From positions 62,001 through 126,000 of the forward strand of contig NZ_JYLO01000010.1 in assembly GCF_001439845.1 (NCBI RefSeq): a DNA stretch of 64,000 bases. The letters run 5' to 3'. The notes under the pieces are model-generated. The model did no database searches. It saw only the letters and a list, made by a program, of their open reading frames with translations, and was not told the DNA's origin. The stretch's first letter is position 1. Each line of letters starts with the position of its first letter. The DNA comes from Pseudomonas lactis. Its GTDB lineage: Bacteria; Pseudomonadota; Gammaproteobacteria; Pseudomonadales; Pseudomonadaceae. The translations under genes and the position numbers were made by a program. Shown here piece after piece: positions 32,605-41,107 of the stretch.

Positions 32605-34122
32605 GTGACTCACCTCAATCAGCCCGCTCCAACCGTTCCCGCCGTGCGCAGTATCCTGGTCGCGCTGATGATGGCGATCTTCCTGGGGGCCCTGGACCAG
32701 ACCATTGTCGCCGTGTCCATGCCGGCCATTTCTGCGCAGTTCCATGACGTCAACCTGCTGGCCTGGGTGATCTCCGGCTACATGGTGGCGATGACCGTGG
32801 CGGTGCCGATCTACGGCAAGCTGGGCGACCTGTATGGGCGCCGGCCCATGATGCTGATCGGCATGGGCGTGTTCACCCTGGCGTCGCTGTTCTGCGGCCT
32901 GGCGCAAAGCATGGAGCAGCTGGTGCTGGCGCGGGTGCTGCAGGGTATCGGCGCTGGCGGGATGGTCTCGGTGAGCCAGGCGATCATTGGCGACATTATT
33001 CCTCCCCGCGAACGGGGACGTTATCAGGGGTATTTCAGCAGCATGTACGCGGTGGCCAGCGTGGCCGGGCCGGTGCTGGGCGGTTATATGACCGAGTACC
33101 TGTCGTGGCGCTGGGTGTTTTTGATCAACCTGCCGCTGGGTGCCGGTGCCTGGTATGTGGCCCATCGCACCCTGGTGGGGCTGCCGGTGCCGCAGCGCAA
33201 GCCGATCATCGATTACCTCGGCACGGTGCTGATGATCATCGGCCTCACCGCCTTGTTGCTGGGCATCACCGAAATCGGCCAGGGCCATTCATGGCGTGAC
33301 GATCAAGTGCTGGGGTTGCTGGCCTGCGCCCTGCTGGCCTTGAGCGCGTTTGTGTGGCACGAACGCCGCGCGCGCGAACCGCTGCTGCCGATGCACTTGT
33401 TTGCCAACCGCAGCGCGGTGTTGTGCTGGTGCACGATTTTCATCACCAGCTTCCAGGCGATTTCCCTGACGGTGCTGATGCCCCTGCGCTACCAGACCGT
33501 AACCGGCGCCGGTGCCGACAGCGCGGCCCTGCACTTGCTGCCCTTGGCGATGGGCTTGCCGATGGGCGCGTATTTCGCCGGGCGCATGACCTCGGTGACC
33601 GGCCGCTACAAACCGATGATCCTCAGTGGTGCGTTGTTAAGCCCCCTGGCGATCCTCGGCATGGCCTACAGCGCGCCCCAGGCGGTGGCGTTCACCGCGA
33701 TCTTCATGCTGTTGAGCGGCATCGCCTCAGGCATGCAATTTCCAACCTCGCTGGTGGGCACACAGAATTCGGTGGAGCAACGGGATATTGGTGTGGCCAC
33801 CAGCACCACCAACCTGTTTCGCTCCCTGGGCGGCGCAGTGGGCGTGGCCTGCATGTCGGCGTTGCTGCTGGCGCTGTTACACGATTCCAGTTTCGCCCAT
33901 CTGGCAAGCGGCGCACTGGTGGCCGAAGGCAGTTCCGGCAACGTGCTGCTCGACGGCCTCAACGCCGCACCCGGCCCGGCGCAAGATGCGTTGCGCGCGG
34001 AGCTGGCGGTGACGTTCCGGCATTTGCTGATGGTGAGTGCGGCGGTGTCGCTGCTGGGGTTGGCGGCTGCGATAGCGATGCCGAATCGGGTACTGCGTGG
34101 CCGTGAAGACAAAGTTAGATAA
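32605..34122 (+). CDS. MFS transporter, DHA2 (EmrB/QacA) family
   Basis: The protein is 505 residues with fourteen membrane segments, the DHA2 size. 'GALDQTIVAVSMPAISAQF' in helix 1, 'YGKLGDLYGRRPMM' in loop 2-3 and 'VAGPVLGGYMTEYLSWRWVFLINLPLG' as motif C are typical of EmrB/QacA drug:H+ antiporters. The start is a GTG with GAAGG upstream. It follows pobA by 66 bases, so co-expression with aromatic acid catabolism, and export of aromatic compounds, is possible but not shown. Confidence 0.9.
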   Translation: MTHLNQPAPTVPAVRSILVALMMAIFLGALDQTIVAVSMPAISAQFHDVNLLAWVISGYMVAMTVAVPIYGKLGDLYGRRPMMLIGMGVFTLASLFCGLAQSMEQLVLARVLQGIGAGGMVSVSQAIIGDIIPPRERGRYQGYFSSMYAVASVAGPVLGGYMTEYLSWRWVFLINLPLGAGAWYVAHRTLVGLPVPQRKPIIDYLGTVLMIIGLTALLLGITEIGQGHSWRDDQVLGLLACALLALSAFVWHERRAREPLLPMHLFANRSAVLCWCTIFITSFQAISLTVLMPLRYQTVTGAGADSAALHLLPLAMGLPMGAYFAGRMTSVTGRYKPMILSGALLSPLAILGMAYSAPQAVAFTAIFMLLSGIASGMQFPTSLVGTQNSVEQRDIGVATSTTNLFRSLGGAVGVACMSALLLALLHDSSFAHLASGALVAEGSSGNVLLDGLNAAPGPAQDALRAELAVTFRHLLMVSAAVSLLGLAAAIAMPNRVLRGREDKVR

Positions 34123-34129
34123 GCGGACG

Positions 34130-34174
34130 CGGAGCGTCCCAGGCGGCGTTCCCACGCAGAGCGTGGGAATGATC
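34130..34174. repeat. short palindromic repeat (GACGC/TTCCCACGC type)
   Basis: Two adjacent palindromes, GACGCGGAGCGTC and TTCCCACGCAGAGCGTGGGAA, lie between the convergent DHA2 and Cache genes. The same units form the larger element at 52795-52905. It may act as a terminator for both genes. Confidence 0.75.
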
Positions 34175-34178
34175 AGGA

Positions 34179-35018
34179 TCAGGGGCTGTAATACCCCACC
34201 GCTACCATGAAATGCCCGCTCTTGCGCACATACGCATGCTTGTTCTCGACCTTGCCCGTCACCGGGTTTTTCCAGCGGTATTTGTATTCGCCCTGGTCCT
34301 GTTCGGCCATCATCTTGAGGATCGGCACACCCACCGGTTTGCCATCCGGGTCCTTGATCTTGGCGAAATCGGTGTTGATCAGGCGCAGGTTGGTGCCGTG
34401 GGCGACGTAGCGCCGGGTGTTCAGGTCCACCACGAATACGTAGAGATCATCTTGCAGGAAGCCGCCTTGCAAGGAGTTGATCGCCTTGAGCGTGCCGGCT
34501 TCATCCTTGACCAACGCCTCCACCGCCTTGTTGCGCAGCGCCCGTGCCTGTTCCGGTGTGGCGCGCGGCAAGTAATAACCGACCGCCAGGATGCGTTCGC
34601 CCACGCGTTGATAAAACACGTGTTTATGTTCGACCTTGCCGTCATTCCAGTTCTGCCAGCGATAGTCAGCCTGCTGGATACCCTGGCCTTCGGGCACGCT
34701 AAGGGCTTGTTTGAACGAGGCTTGCAGGTCGGGCCCGAGTACCTCGGACACATCGCGACCGATCAGCGCGGAGGAGGGCCCGCCACTGGCCAGCAGCACG
34801 CCTTTTGTATCGACCACAAACACATAGCGGTCCTGGTCGATGAACTCGCCCTGACGGCTGAAGGCGGCGAACGCCTTGTCACCTTGCTTGTGGTAGTACG
34901 CCAAGGCCTTTTCCAGCAGGGCCTTGGCGGCTTGGGCATCCGCTTCCTGTGCCGTGGCGGCATGCACCTGGCTGCAACACAACAGCAGCAGCCAGGTGAA
35001 TCGGAGCAGTTTCTTCAT
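34179..35018 (-). CDS. secreted tandem Cache-domain protein
   Basis: The protein is 279 residues with a signal peptide (MKKLLRFTWLLLLCCSQVHA). It has two copies of a single-Cache domain, about residues 25-155 and 157-279. The duplication is visible in the pairs 'YVFVVDTKGVLLASGG'/'YVFVVDLNTRRYVAHG' and 'YRWQNWNDGKVEHKHVFY'/'YRWKNPVTGKVENKHAYV'. No membrane anchor or signalling domain follows, so it is a free periplasmic binding protein. It lies 55 bases downstream of cynS on the same strand and may be cotranscribed with the cyanate genes. The ligand is unknown; small organic acids are typical of Cache domains. Confidence 0.85.
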   Translation of the reverse strand: MKKLLRFTWLLLLCCSQVHAATAQEADAQAAKALLEKALAYYHKQGDKAFAAFSRQGEFIDQDRYVFVVDTKGVLLASGGPSSALIGRDVSEVLGPDLQASFKQALSVPEGQGIQQADYRWQNWNDGKVEHKHVFYQRVGERILAVGYYLPRATPEQARALRNKAVEALVKDEAGTLKAINSLQGGFLQDDLYVFVVDLNTRRYVAHGTNLRLINTDFAKIKDPDGKPVGVPILKMMAEQDQGEYKYRWKNPVTGKVENKHAYVRKSGHFMVAVGYYSP

Positions 35019-35073
35019 TTACCCGTCCCTCGTTCTTGATGGTGTGCCAAGAGCGTAGACGGTTGGCGGCAAA

Positions 35074-35544
35074 TCAGAAGGGTTTGGTCGGCAGGTATTT
35101 GCCGTCCAGGGTGATGACCGCACGGGAGCCGCCGTCCGGGTCTTCGACTTTCTTGATGTCCAGTTTGAAGTTGATGGCGCTGATGATGCCGTCGCCGAAT
35201 TGCTCATGCACCAGGGCCTTCAAGGTAGAGCCGTAGACTTGCAGCATTTCATAGAAACGGTACATGGTTGGGTCGGTCGGCACACCGCTCGGGAAGCTGC
35301 CGCGCAGTGGGACGCTTTGCAGCAGGCGGCTGGCGTCCTCGTCAAGGCCGAGTTTGCCGCACACGATGTCGGCCGCTTCCTTGGGCAGCGGGTGCTGGCC
35401 GAGCAGGGCGGCGGTGACGAATGCCAGGCTCAGCCCGGTGCCGTCGGTGAGGGCCTGCCACGACAGGTTTTTGCGTGCCTTGAGGTCGATAATGGTGTCG
35501 GCCAGGGCCAGGCGTGGGGTTTGAGCGAATTGAGATTGCAACAT
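35074..35544 (-). CDS. cynS: cyanate hydratase (cyanase)
   Basis: The protein is 156 residues, exactly the E. coli length. The catalytic residues fall at the same numbers: Arg96, Glu99 and Ser122. An N-terminal helical domain (about 1-85) precedes the catalytic domain, which forms a decamer. The enzyme converts cyanate and bicarbonate to ammonia and CO2. GAGGA precedes the ATG at 35544; the frame is open further upstream into the carbonic anhydrase gene but that part is not cyanase. It follows cynT by 28 bases, as in the classical cyn operon. Confidence 0.96.
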   Translation of the reverse strand: MLQSQFAQTPRLALADTIIDLKARKNLSWQALTDGTGLSLAFVTAALLGQHPLPKEAADIVCGKLGLDEDASRLLQSVPLRGSFPSGVPTDPTMYRFYEMLQVYGSTLKALVHEQFGDGIISAINFKLDIKKVEDPDGGSRAVITLDGKYLPTKPF

Positions 35545-35572
35545 GGTGACGTCCTCTTGGGTTGAATAAGGT

Positions 35573-36214
35573 TCAGGCGGCGTGGGCGCGGGTGCTGGGG
35601 TGGTCGAGCAGGGAGACGAAGCGCCCGGTGTGCCCGTCCAAAGCGTCAATGCCGCCGGTTTCGATGTCGTACACCCAGCCATGCAGGTTCATCCGGCCTT
35701 GTTCCAGGGCCAGGGCGACCGAAGGGTGGGTCTTGAGATTAGCCAGTTGGGCGACCACGTTTTCGCGCACCAAGGCATCCAGGCGGGCAGCGTCTGAGGC
35801 ATGCGTACGGGCTGCATTGATCACCTTGGCCGACTCGGCATGGCGCAACCAGTTGGCCACGGCGGGCAGGTGGTCCAGGCATTTGCAGGTGGAAATCGCA
35901 GTCATCGCGCCGCAGTCTGAATGCCCGCAAATCACAATGTCGCTCACGCCCAGCACCGCTACGGCATATTCGACCGTGGCCGACACGCCTCCCGGCTCCG
36001 GGCCGTAGGACGGCACGATGTTGCCGGCATTGCGGATGACGAACAGATCACCGGGCTCCTGCTGGGTCAACAGCTCAGGGACTACGCGGCTGTCAGAGCA
36101 GGACACGAACAAGGTGCCGGGGTTTTGCGTGGTCGCCAGGTGTTTGAACAAGTCACTGCGAGGGGTAAAGGCTTCACGTTGGAATTTGCGAAAGCCGTCG
36201 ATGAGATGTTGCAT
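35573..36214 (-). CDS. cynT: beta-carbonic anhydrase of the cyn operon
   Basis: The protein is 213 residues. Zinc ligands are Cys39 (SCSDSR, with Asp41 and Arg43), His98 and Cys101 (GHSDCGA), the beta-class signature. It rehydrates the CO2 released by cyanase so that bicarbonate is not depleted. AAGGAGA precedes the ATG at 36214, which is better than the longer frame to 36274 that runs through the promoter. It is the first gene of cynT-cynS and is divergent from cynR. Confidence 0.95.
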   Translation of the reverse strand: MQHLIDGFRKFQREAFTPRSDLFKHLATTQNPGTLFVSCSDSRVVPELLTQQEPGDLFVIRNAGNIVPSYGPEPGGVSATVEYAVAVLGVSDIVICGHSDCGAMTAISTCKCLDHLPAVANWLRHAESAKVINAARTHASDAARLDALVRENVVAQLANLKTHPSVALALEQGRMNLHGWVYDIETGGIDALDGHTGRFVSLLDHPSTRAHAA

Positions 36215-36326
36215 GGTGGTTCTCCTTGCGTCGCTGATGGGGCAAGGATGGAAGTTTTCGGCTATAGCGTCCAAGACCGGTTTATGATGCTATCTATAAG
36301 CTATGCCTATAGTTGGAGCGCTGCCC
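36215..36326. promoter_or_regulatory. cynR-cynT divergent operator region
   Basis: The 112-base gap contains an interrupted palindrome CTATA-N9-TATAG at about 36293-36311 (CTATAAGCTATGCCTATAG), close to the cynR start. It resembles a LysR-type site for control by CynR. A second GGCTATAGC lies near 36262. Confidence 0.55.
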
Positions 36327-37178
36327 ATGCTGTTGCGTCATATCCGTTATTTGCTGGCCGTTGCCGAGCATCGCAACTTCACGCGGGCTGCCGAGGCGCT
36401 GCACGTGTCGCAACCGACCTTGTCGCAGCAGATCAAGCAACTGGAAGAAAGCCTGGGTGCGCCACTCCTGGACCGCACCGGGCGCCGCATCAGCCTGACC
36501 GACGCGGGGCAGGCGTACGTACGCTATGCGCGCTTGGCCTTGCAGGATCTGCAGGCCGGCACCCGTGCGATACACGACGTGCAGGACCTGCGCCGAGGGC
36601 ACTTGCGCCTGGCCATGACGCCGACCTTTACTGCTTACCTGATCGGCCCGCTGCTGGCACGGTTCAATGCGTTGTACCCCGGCATCACCCTGAGCATCGA
36701 GGAACTGACCCAAGACCGTATCGAAGCCGCGCTGGGGGAGGACCTGCTGGATATCGGCATCGGGTTTACTGGCGAGCATGGGGTGGAGATCGACTGTGAG
36801 GCGCTGTTTGTCGAAGAGCTGAGCCTGGTCGTCAGTGCCAGTCACCCCGAACGCAATCAACGGGCGTGGCTCGAACAGCCTCTGGTGTTGCTGAACACAG
36901 GCTTCGCTACCCGCCGCTACATCGACGATTACTGCCACCGGCAAGGGGTTAAACCGCAGATTGCCATGGAGGCCAATTCCATCAGTGCGATTATCGAGAT
37001 CGTACGCAGCACGCCCCTGGCAACCATCCTGCCCCGGGCATTGGCCGAGGCTCAGGCTGGCCTGCGTGCCGTGGCGATCGAGCCTGCGTTGCCGCAGCGC
37101 ACTGCGGCCTTGTTGAGCCGCAAGGGGGCGTATCGCAGCGCTGCGTGTGCGGCGTTTGTGGCGTTGATCAAGGCATAG
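36327..37178 (+). CDS. cynR: CynR, LysR-type activator of the cyanate operon
   Basis: The protein is 283 residues and follows E. coli CynR closely ('LLRHIRYLLAVAEHRNFTRAAEALHVSQPTLSQQIKQLEESLG', 'MTPTFTAYLIGPL', 'EANSISAIIEIVRSTPLATILP'). It activates cynTS in the presence of cyanate. The ATG at 36327 has GGAG at good distance; the in-frame ATG at 36303 lies in the operator palindrome and has none. The gene is divergent from cynT. Confidence 0.93.
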   Translation: MLLRHIRYLLAVAEHRNFTRAAEALHVSQPTLSQQIKQLEESLGAPLLDRTGRRISLTDAGQAYVRYARLALQDLQAGTRAIHDVQDLRRGHLRLAMTPTFTAYLIGPLLARFNALYPGITLSIEELTQDRIEAALGEDLLDIGIGFTGEHGVEIDCEALFVEELSLVVSASHPERNQRAWLEQPLVLLNTGFATRRYIDDYCHRQGVKPQIAMEANSISAIIEIVRSTPLATILPRALAEAQAGLRAVAIEPALPQRTAALLSRKGAYRSAACAAFVALIKA

Positions 37179-37201
37179 GGCCGGACAGCCTGCGCTTATC
37201 T

Positions 37202-37585
37202 ACCTGACACCCCGCGATCCAACTGTGGGAGCGGGCTTGCTCGCGAAGGCGGCCTGGCAGTCAACACAGTTGGATTGTGTACATATCCATTGCTGCTGTA
37301 ACGGCCGCTTAGGGTTCAGACGGCGGGTCACTTTCGAAAAGCGCGAAAGTAACCAAAGCGCTCTTGCCCCACCACTCGGCACCTCGCCCAGGCTCGGTGT
37401 GCCCGTAATCCGCCAGTGATTTGGGGGGCCGCCGCCACGCGCCATCCATGGCGCGGGGCGGCTAAACCGGCATCCCTGCCGGTTTACCCCCAAAAATCCC
37501 TGTCGAATTCCGGCCAGCGTGGTTTAACGGGGCGCTTCAGATCAAGAGCAAGATCAAGAGCGGCTCGCTTCGCATCGTGGTTAGC
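37202..37585. repeat. long dispersed repeat, copy 2 (about 0.4 kb)
   Basis: This direct copy of 27072-27483 starts with CCTGACACCCC and a REP arm and ends in CGCTTCGCATCGTGGTTAGC. It has one instead of two of the 18-base CTCGGCACC units and a short deletion near 37317. The same internal hairpins are present. It occupies most of the 513-base gap between cynR and the PheC-like gene; I see no gene in that gap. Confidence 0.85.
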
Positions 37586-37626
37586 TTGGGCTGCAATAGC
37601 TTTTTGTGTAGGTACTTATGGCCCAA

Positions 37627-37652
37627 TCGCAGGCAAGCCAGCTCCCACATTT
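37627..37652. repeat. solitary REP sequence
   Basis: ATCGCAGGCAAGCCAGCTCCCACAT, a single arm of the GCTGGCTTGCCTGCG type, lies 40 bases beyond copy 2 of the long repeat and 40 before the stop of the PheC-like gene. Confidence 0.8.
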
Positions 37653-37691
37653 GGATCGCGGGGGCGTCAGGTCAATGCGCGCCGGCCACAT

Positions 37692-38465
37692 TCATGGCGC
37701 AGCCAACCACTGCCCCACAATCCCCGCATACGCCCCTGTCGCCACACTCAAATGCAACCACTGATCCACATAACTCTTCCAGGCCACATCATCGCGCGGC
37801 AGCAAAAAGGCTTTTTCACTGTACTGCATCGGTTGCTCGGGGTTGACTGCACACAACCCAGGCTTGAGCTTCTGCTGATAACGCGCCTCGCTGGCGTCGG
37901 TGATCATTACATCGGCCTTGCCCGTCAGCAGTTCATCAAAAATCGTTACGTTGTCATGCAGGCGAATCTGCGTCTGGCCCAAGTGTGCACGGGCAAACAC
38001 TTCGTTGGTGCCACCGGCCGGTTCGATCACTCGCACCTGGGGCTGGTTGATCTGTTCCACCGTCTGGTAGCGCTGCACGTCGGCGCAGCGTACCAGTGGG
38101 ATCTTGCCATCGACTCCGAGCGACTGGCTGAAAAAGGCTTTTTTCTGACGTTCCAACGACACGGAAATACCGCCCACGGCGATGTCGCAGCGTTGGGCCA
38201 GAAAGTCCGGCATCAGGGTTTTCCAGGTGGTGGGTACCCAGTTGATTTTGGCGTTGAGGCTCTTGGCCAGGGACTCGGCCATGGCGATGTCGATACCTTC
38301 ATAGCCGCCGTCGCTGCGCAGCGAGGTGTAAGGCTTGTAGTCGCCGGTGGTGCACACGGTGAGGGTGCCGCGTGCAATCACTTCGTCAAGGCGTGACGCG
38401 GCGGTGTCGGCCTGGGCGACATTGGCCAGGCTTGCCAGTACACAGAGGGCCAGAGGCGCTTTCAT
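37692..38465 (-). CDS. periplasmic PheC-like protein (cyclohexadienyl dehydratase / amino acid-binding fold)
   Basis: The protein is 257 residues with a signal peptide (KAPLALCVLASLANVAQA). The mature part, 'SRLDEVIARGTLTVCTTGDYKPY', 'ISVSLERQKKAFFS', 'PAGGTNEVFARAHL' and 'MITDASEARYQQKLKPGLCAV', runs parallel to P. aeruginosa PheC. PheC turns arogenate or prephenate into phenylalanine or phenylpyruvate in the periplasm, on a solute-binding-protein scaffold. It could be a true PheC or an amino acid-binding paralogue; no ABC permease genes adjoin it. Isolated gene followed upstream by a REPIN. Confidence 0.82.
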   Translation of the reverse strand: MKAPLALCVLASLANVAQADTAASRLDEVIARGTLTVCTTGDYKPYTSLRSDGGYEGIDIAMAESLAKSLNAKINWVPTTWKTLMPDFLAQRCDIAVGGISVSLERQKKAFFSQSLGVDGKIPLVRCADVQRYQTVEQINQPQVRVIEPAGGTNEVFARAHLGQTQIRLHDNVTIFDELLTGKADVMITDASEARYQQKLKPGLCAVNPEQPMQYSEKAFLLPRDDVAWKSYVDQWLHLSVATGAYAGIVGQWLAAP

Positions 38466-38514
38466 GGAGTCGAATCCTTAGGGCACGGTCGAAGCCGCCA
38501 TAATGCCCGTTTTT

Positions 38515-38616
38515 TGTAGGAGCGAGCTTGCTCGCGAATAACCTGAGTGCGCCGCTGTGAATCAGGCATCCCGCGTTATCGTTAACGATCCTCGCGAGCA
38601 AGCTCGCTCCTACAGG
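38515..38616. repeat. REPIN (TAGGAGCGAGCTTGCTCGCG type)
   Basis: TGTAGGAGCGAGCTTGCTCG and its inverse enclose about 60 bases that include CGCGTTATCGTTAACGATC, a core also found in the REPIN at 60881. It lies in the promoter region upstream of the PheC-like gene. Confidence 0.9.
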
Positions 38617-38913
38617 CAGAATGTTTAGCCAAACTGCAACCAAACTCCGTCAAGCCTGAGTTGACCCGCGTATCCCGGCATGTGACGCTCAGGTATCTCT
38701 ATCACTGTGACTTGCGCATGCACGCTTGCCCCGATACTCACACCGCGACATTGCCGTCTGCGCTTGCGTTCTGGGCCTTGTTCCATTGCCGACACGCGCG
38801 CCCGCCAGATACCTCTCTCCTACGTTGATCTACCCACATGGATGACGCGCACCTGTGCGCATCTGCCTGGCGGCGCCTGCGCGCTTGCCTGATGCAAACG
38901 TATGAGAATTCCC
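38617..38913. other. 297-base region upstream of the glutamine synthetase-family gene
   Basis: No gene is supported. Short symmetrical pieces are visible, for example GATGCGCACAGGTGCGCGTC in inverse orientation near 38846-38865. A long leader or control region for the gene at 38914 is possible. Promoter boxes could not be fixed. Confidence 0.3.
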
Positions 38914-40284
38914 ATGAGTGTTTTTGCCAGCCTGCACGAAGCCCAGGCCTTCCTTGAACAGAACCCCGACATCGAAATGTTCGAGCTGTTTATCCTCGAT
39001 AACAACGGCGTACCGCGCGGCAAGCTGCTGCACCGCGACGAACTGCTGGCGGTGTACGAAAGTGGTCGGCCTCTGCCCAGCACCATCCTCGGCCTGACCA
39101 TCAATGGCGATGACGTCGAAAACTCCGGGCTGGTGTGGGAGGTGGGGGATATCGACTGCCGTGCCTACCCGATCAGCGGCAGTTTGCAGCGCATGCCGTG
39201 GCGCTTGATCCCCACCGCGGCGGTGCAAGTGAGCATGCACCCCACCGAAGGCCTGCCCGCCACCGTGGCCGACCCCAGGCACCTGCTGGCCAAAGTTATC
39301 GAGGCGCTCAAGGCTGACGGTTACTACCCGGTAATGGCGGCGGAGCTGGAGTTCTATCTGCTCGACCAGAAGCCCGACAGCAACGGCCGCCCGCAACCGG
39401 CGCGGGATGTGGATGGCAATCGCCCGCGCTCGACCCAGGTGTATGGCCTGCGCGAACTGGAGCAGATCGAGCCGTTTCTTGCCGACCTCTACAGCGCCTG
39501 CAAGCTGCAAGGGATTCCGGCGCGCACGGCCATCTCCGAGTACGCGCCGGGCCAAGTGGAAATCACCCTCGAACACCGCACCGACGCGCTGCAGGCGATG
39601 GACGAAGCCGTGCGCTACAAACGCCTGGTCAAGGGCGTGGCGCACAAGCATGGAATGACCGCCTGTTTCATGGCCAAGCCGTTCGACGACCTGGCCGGTA
39701 CAGGCATGCATATGCACGTCAGCCTGGCCGATGCCCAGGGCAATAACCTGTTTGCCAGTGAAGCGGCAGACGGTACGCCGCTGCTGCGCCAGGCCGTGGG
39801 CGGCATGCTCAGCACCTTGCTCGATTCACTGTTGATGTTCTGCCCCAACGCCAATTCTTATCGGCGCTTCCAAACCAACAGCTATGCGCCGCTCGCGGTC
39901 ACCTGGGGTGTGGACAACCGCACCGTCAGCCTGCGTGTGCCCGGTGGCCCGGCCCAGTCCCGGCATATCGAACACCGTATCTGCGGCGCCGACGCCAACC
40001 CCTATCTGGCGGCCGCCGCAATCCTGGCCGGCATTCACCGAGGCATCCGCGAACAGCTAGACCCTGGCGCCCCGGTGGAAGGCAACGGCTACGCCCAGGC
40101 CACGGAGCTGCTGCCCACCGACTGGCTGACCACCTTGCGCGCGCTGGAAACGTCCCGCTGGGCGCCGGACGCGTTCGGGCGTGAATTCCTCGGCGTTTAC
40201 CTGGCGGTCAAACGTGCCGAATACCGCCAGTTCATGGGCGAGGTGGGGGAGCAGGATTGGCGCTGGTATTTGCACCAGGCATGA
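38914..40284 (+). CDS. glutamine synthetase-family ligase, gamma-glutamylpolyamine synthetase-like
   Basis: The protein is 456 residues. The beta-grasp N-domain is followed by the catalytic domain with 'AAELEFYLLD', 'EYAPGQVEITLEH', 'GTGMHMHVSLAD' and 'NSYRRFQTNSYAPLAVTWGVDNRTVSLRVPGG', as in PuuA/SpuI-type enzymes. The Tyr that is adenylylated in GlnA is not recognisable. These enzymes link glutamate to putrescine, spermidine or other amines with ATP. I choose the ATG at 38914 (GAGAA upstream) over 38902. No other puu/spu genes are adjacent, so the amine substrate is open. Confidence 0.87.
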   Translation: MSVFASLHEAQAFLEQNPDIEMFELFILDNNGVPRGKLLHRDELLAVYESGRPLPSTILGLTINGDDVENSGLVWEVGDIDCRAYPISGSLQRMPWRLIPTAAVQVSMHPTEGLPATVADPRHLLAKVIEALKADGYYPVMAAELEFYLLDQKPDSNGRPQPARDVDGNRPRSTQVYGLRELEQIEPFLADLYSACKLQGIPARTAISEYAPGQVEITLEHRTDALQAMDEAVRYKRLVKGVAHKHGMTACFMAKPFDDLAGTGMHMHVSLADAQGNNLFASEAADGTPLLRQAVGGMLSTLLDSLLMFCPNANSYRRFQTNSYAPLAVTWGVDNRTVSLRVPGGPAQSRHIEHRICGADANPYLAAAAILAGIHRGIREQLDPGAPVEGNGYAQATELLPTDWLTTLRALETSRWAPDAFGREFLGVYLAVKRAEYRQFMGEVGEQDWRWYLHQA

Positions 40285-40385
40285 TCGATTTTAGCGGGTA
40301 GGGGCTTTCGACCTTTTTTTCACGTTGCGGCGGTTAAGCTGCGAATCAAGGTCGTTTACTACCGTTTCATTCACATGAGCCCGCG

Positions 40386-40985
40386 ATGTCGCCACAACCT
40401 CCATCCTCCATCGAGACCGAATTCACCGAGCGCTATGACCGTGAGCATGCCAGGGGCTGTGGCGACCCGCGTCCGCCCAGGCTGTTGCAGCGCCTGTCGG
40501 CGTGGCGCGATGCGCGGCTGGTGCGCCAAGCGCTGAAGGTGGCGGGCGAGCCTGGGCTTATCCTCGACCTGGCGTGCGGTTCCGGGCGCTTCTGGCCGGT
40601 GCTGGCCGAACACGTCAACCGCGTGATCCTGGCCTCGGACAACTCCCAGGCGATGCTCGATCACGCGCGCACCCATCACCCGGGCGCGTTGCTCAAGCGT
40701 GTCAAAACATTCCAGGGCTCGGCGTTTTCCATTGGCCTTTCGGCAAATGCGGTGGACTGCATTTTCTGCCTGGATTTGTTTCGGCATGTGCCCGACAGCG
40801 ATGCACGACTCATGTTGTTGCACGAGTTTCACCGCGTCAGCCGCGACACCGTGATCGTGGCCGTGAACGTGGGCACGCCCGTAGAGAGCGAGTTTCGCCA
40901 AGCCGGCTTCAAAATCCTCAATTACCAAGAGTTCCTGCCGGGCTCGCGACTATGGTGCGTCTACGTTTTGCGTAAGAGAGGATAA
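40386..40985 (+). CDS. class I SAM-dependent methyltransferase
   Basis: The protein is 199 residues. Motif I is LDLACGSGRFWPVL (about 60-73), followed by an acidic residue at strand 2 ('ILASDNSQAML') and 'DCIFCLDLFRHV' as the post-II region. This is the common small-molecule methyltransferase fold. The substrate is unknown. The gene stands alone between the ligase gene and rnd, with about 100 bases on each side, and is not obviously part of an operon. Confidence 0.8.
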   Translation: MSPQPPSSIETEFTERYDREHARGCGDPRPPRLLQRLSAWRDARLVRQALKVAGEPGLILDLACGSGRFWPVLAEHVNRVILASDNSQAMLDHARTHHPGALLKRVKTFQGSAFSIGLSANAVDCIFCLDLFRHVPDSDARLMLLHEFHRVSRDTVIVAVNVGTPVESEFRQAGFKILNYQEFLPGSRLWCVYVLRKRG

Positions 40986-41107
40986 CGCCCGTTTGTCGGA
41001 CTATTCTTCATCTCCTGTCGGAGTTTTCATGATGGCGTGTGCACTGCGGATGCTCGCAAGCCTCTTTCGCGATATATACTGCGCGCCATTCTTCAAGGGA
41101 GAGCCGT

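Noticed and set aside
31495..33288. A 597-codon open frame on the minus strand opposite pobA and the DHA2 gene
   Set aside because: It is rich in His, Gln, Arg and Gly as expected from the antisense of G+C-rich genes, has no ribosome site or domain, and pobA on the other strand is certain.
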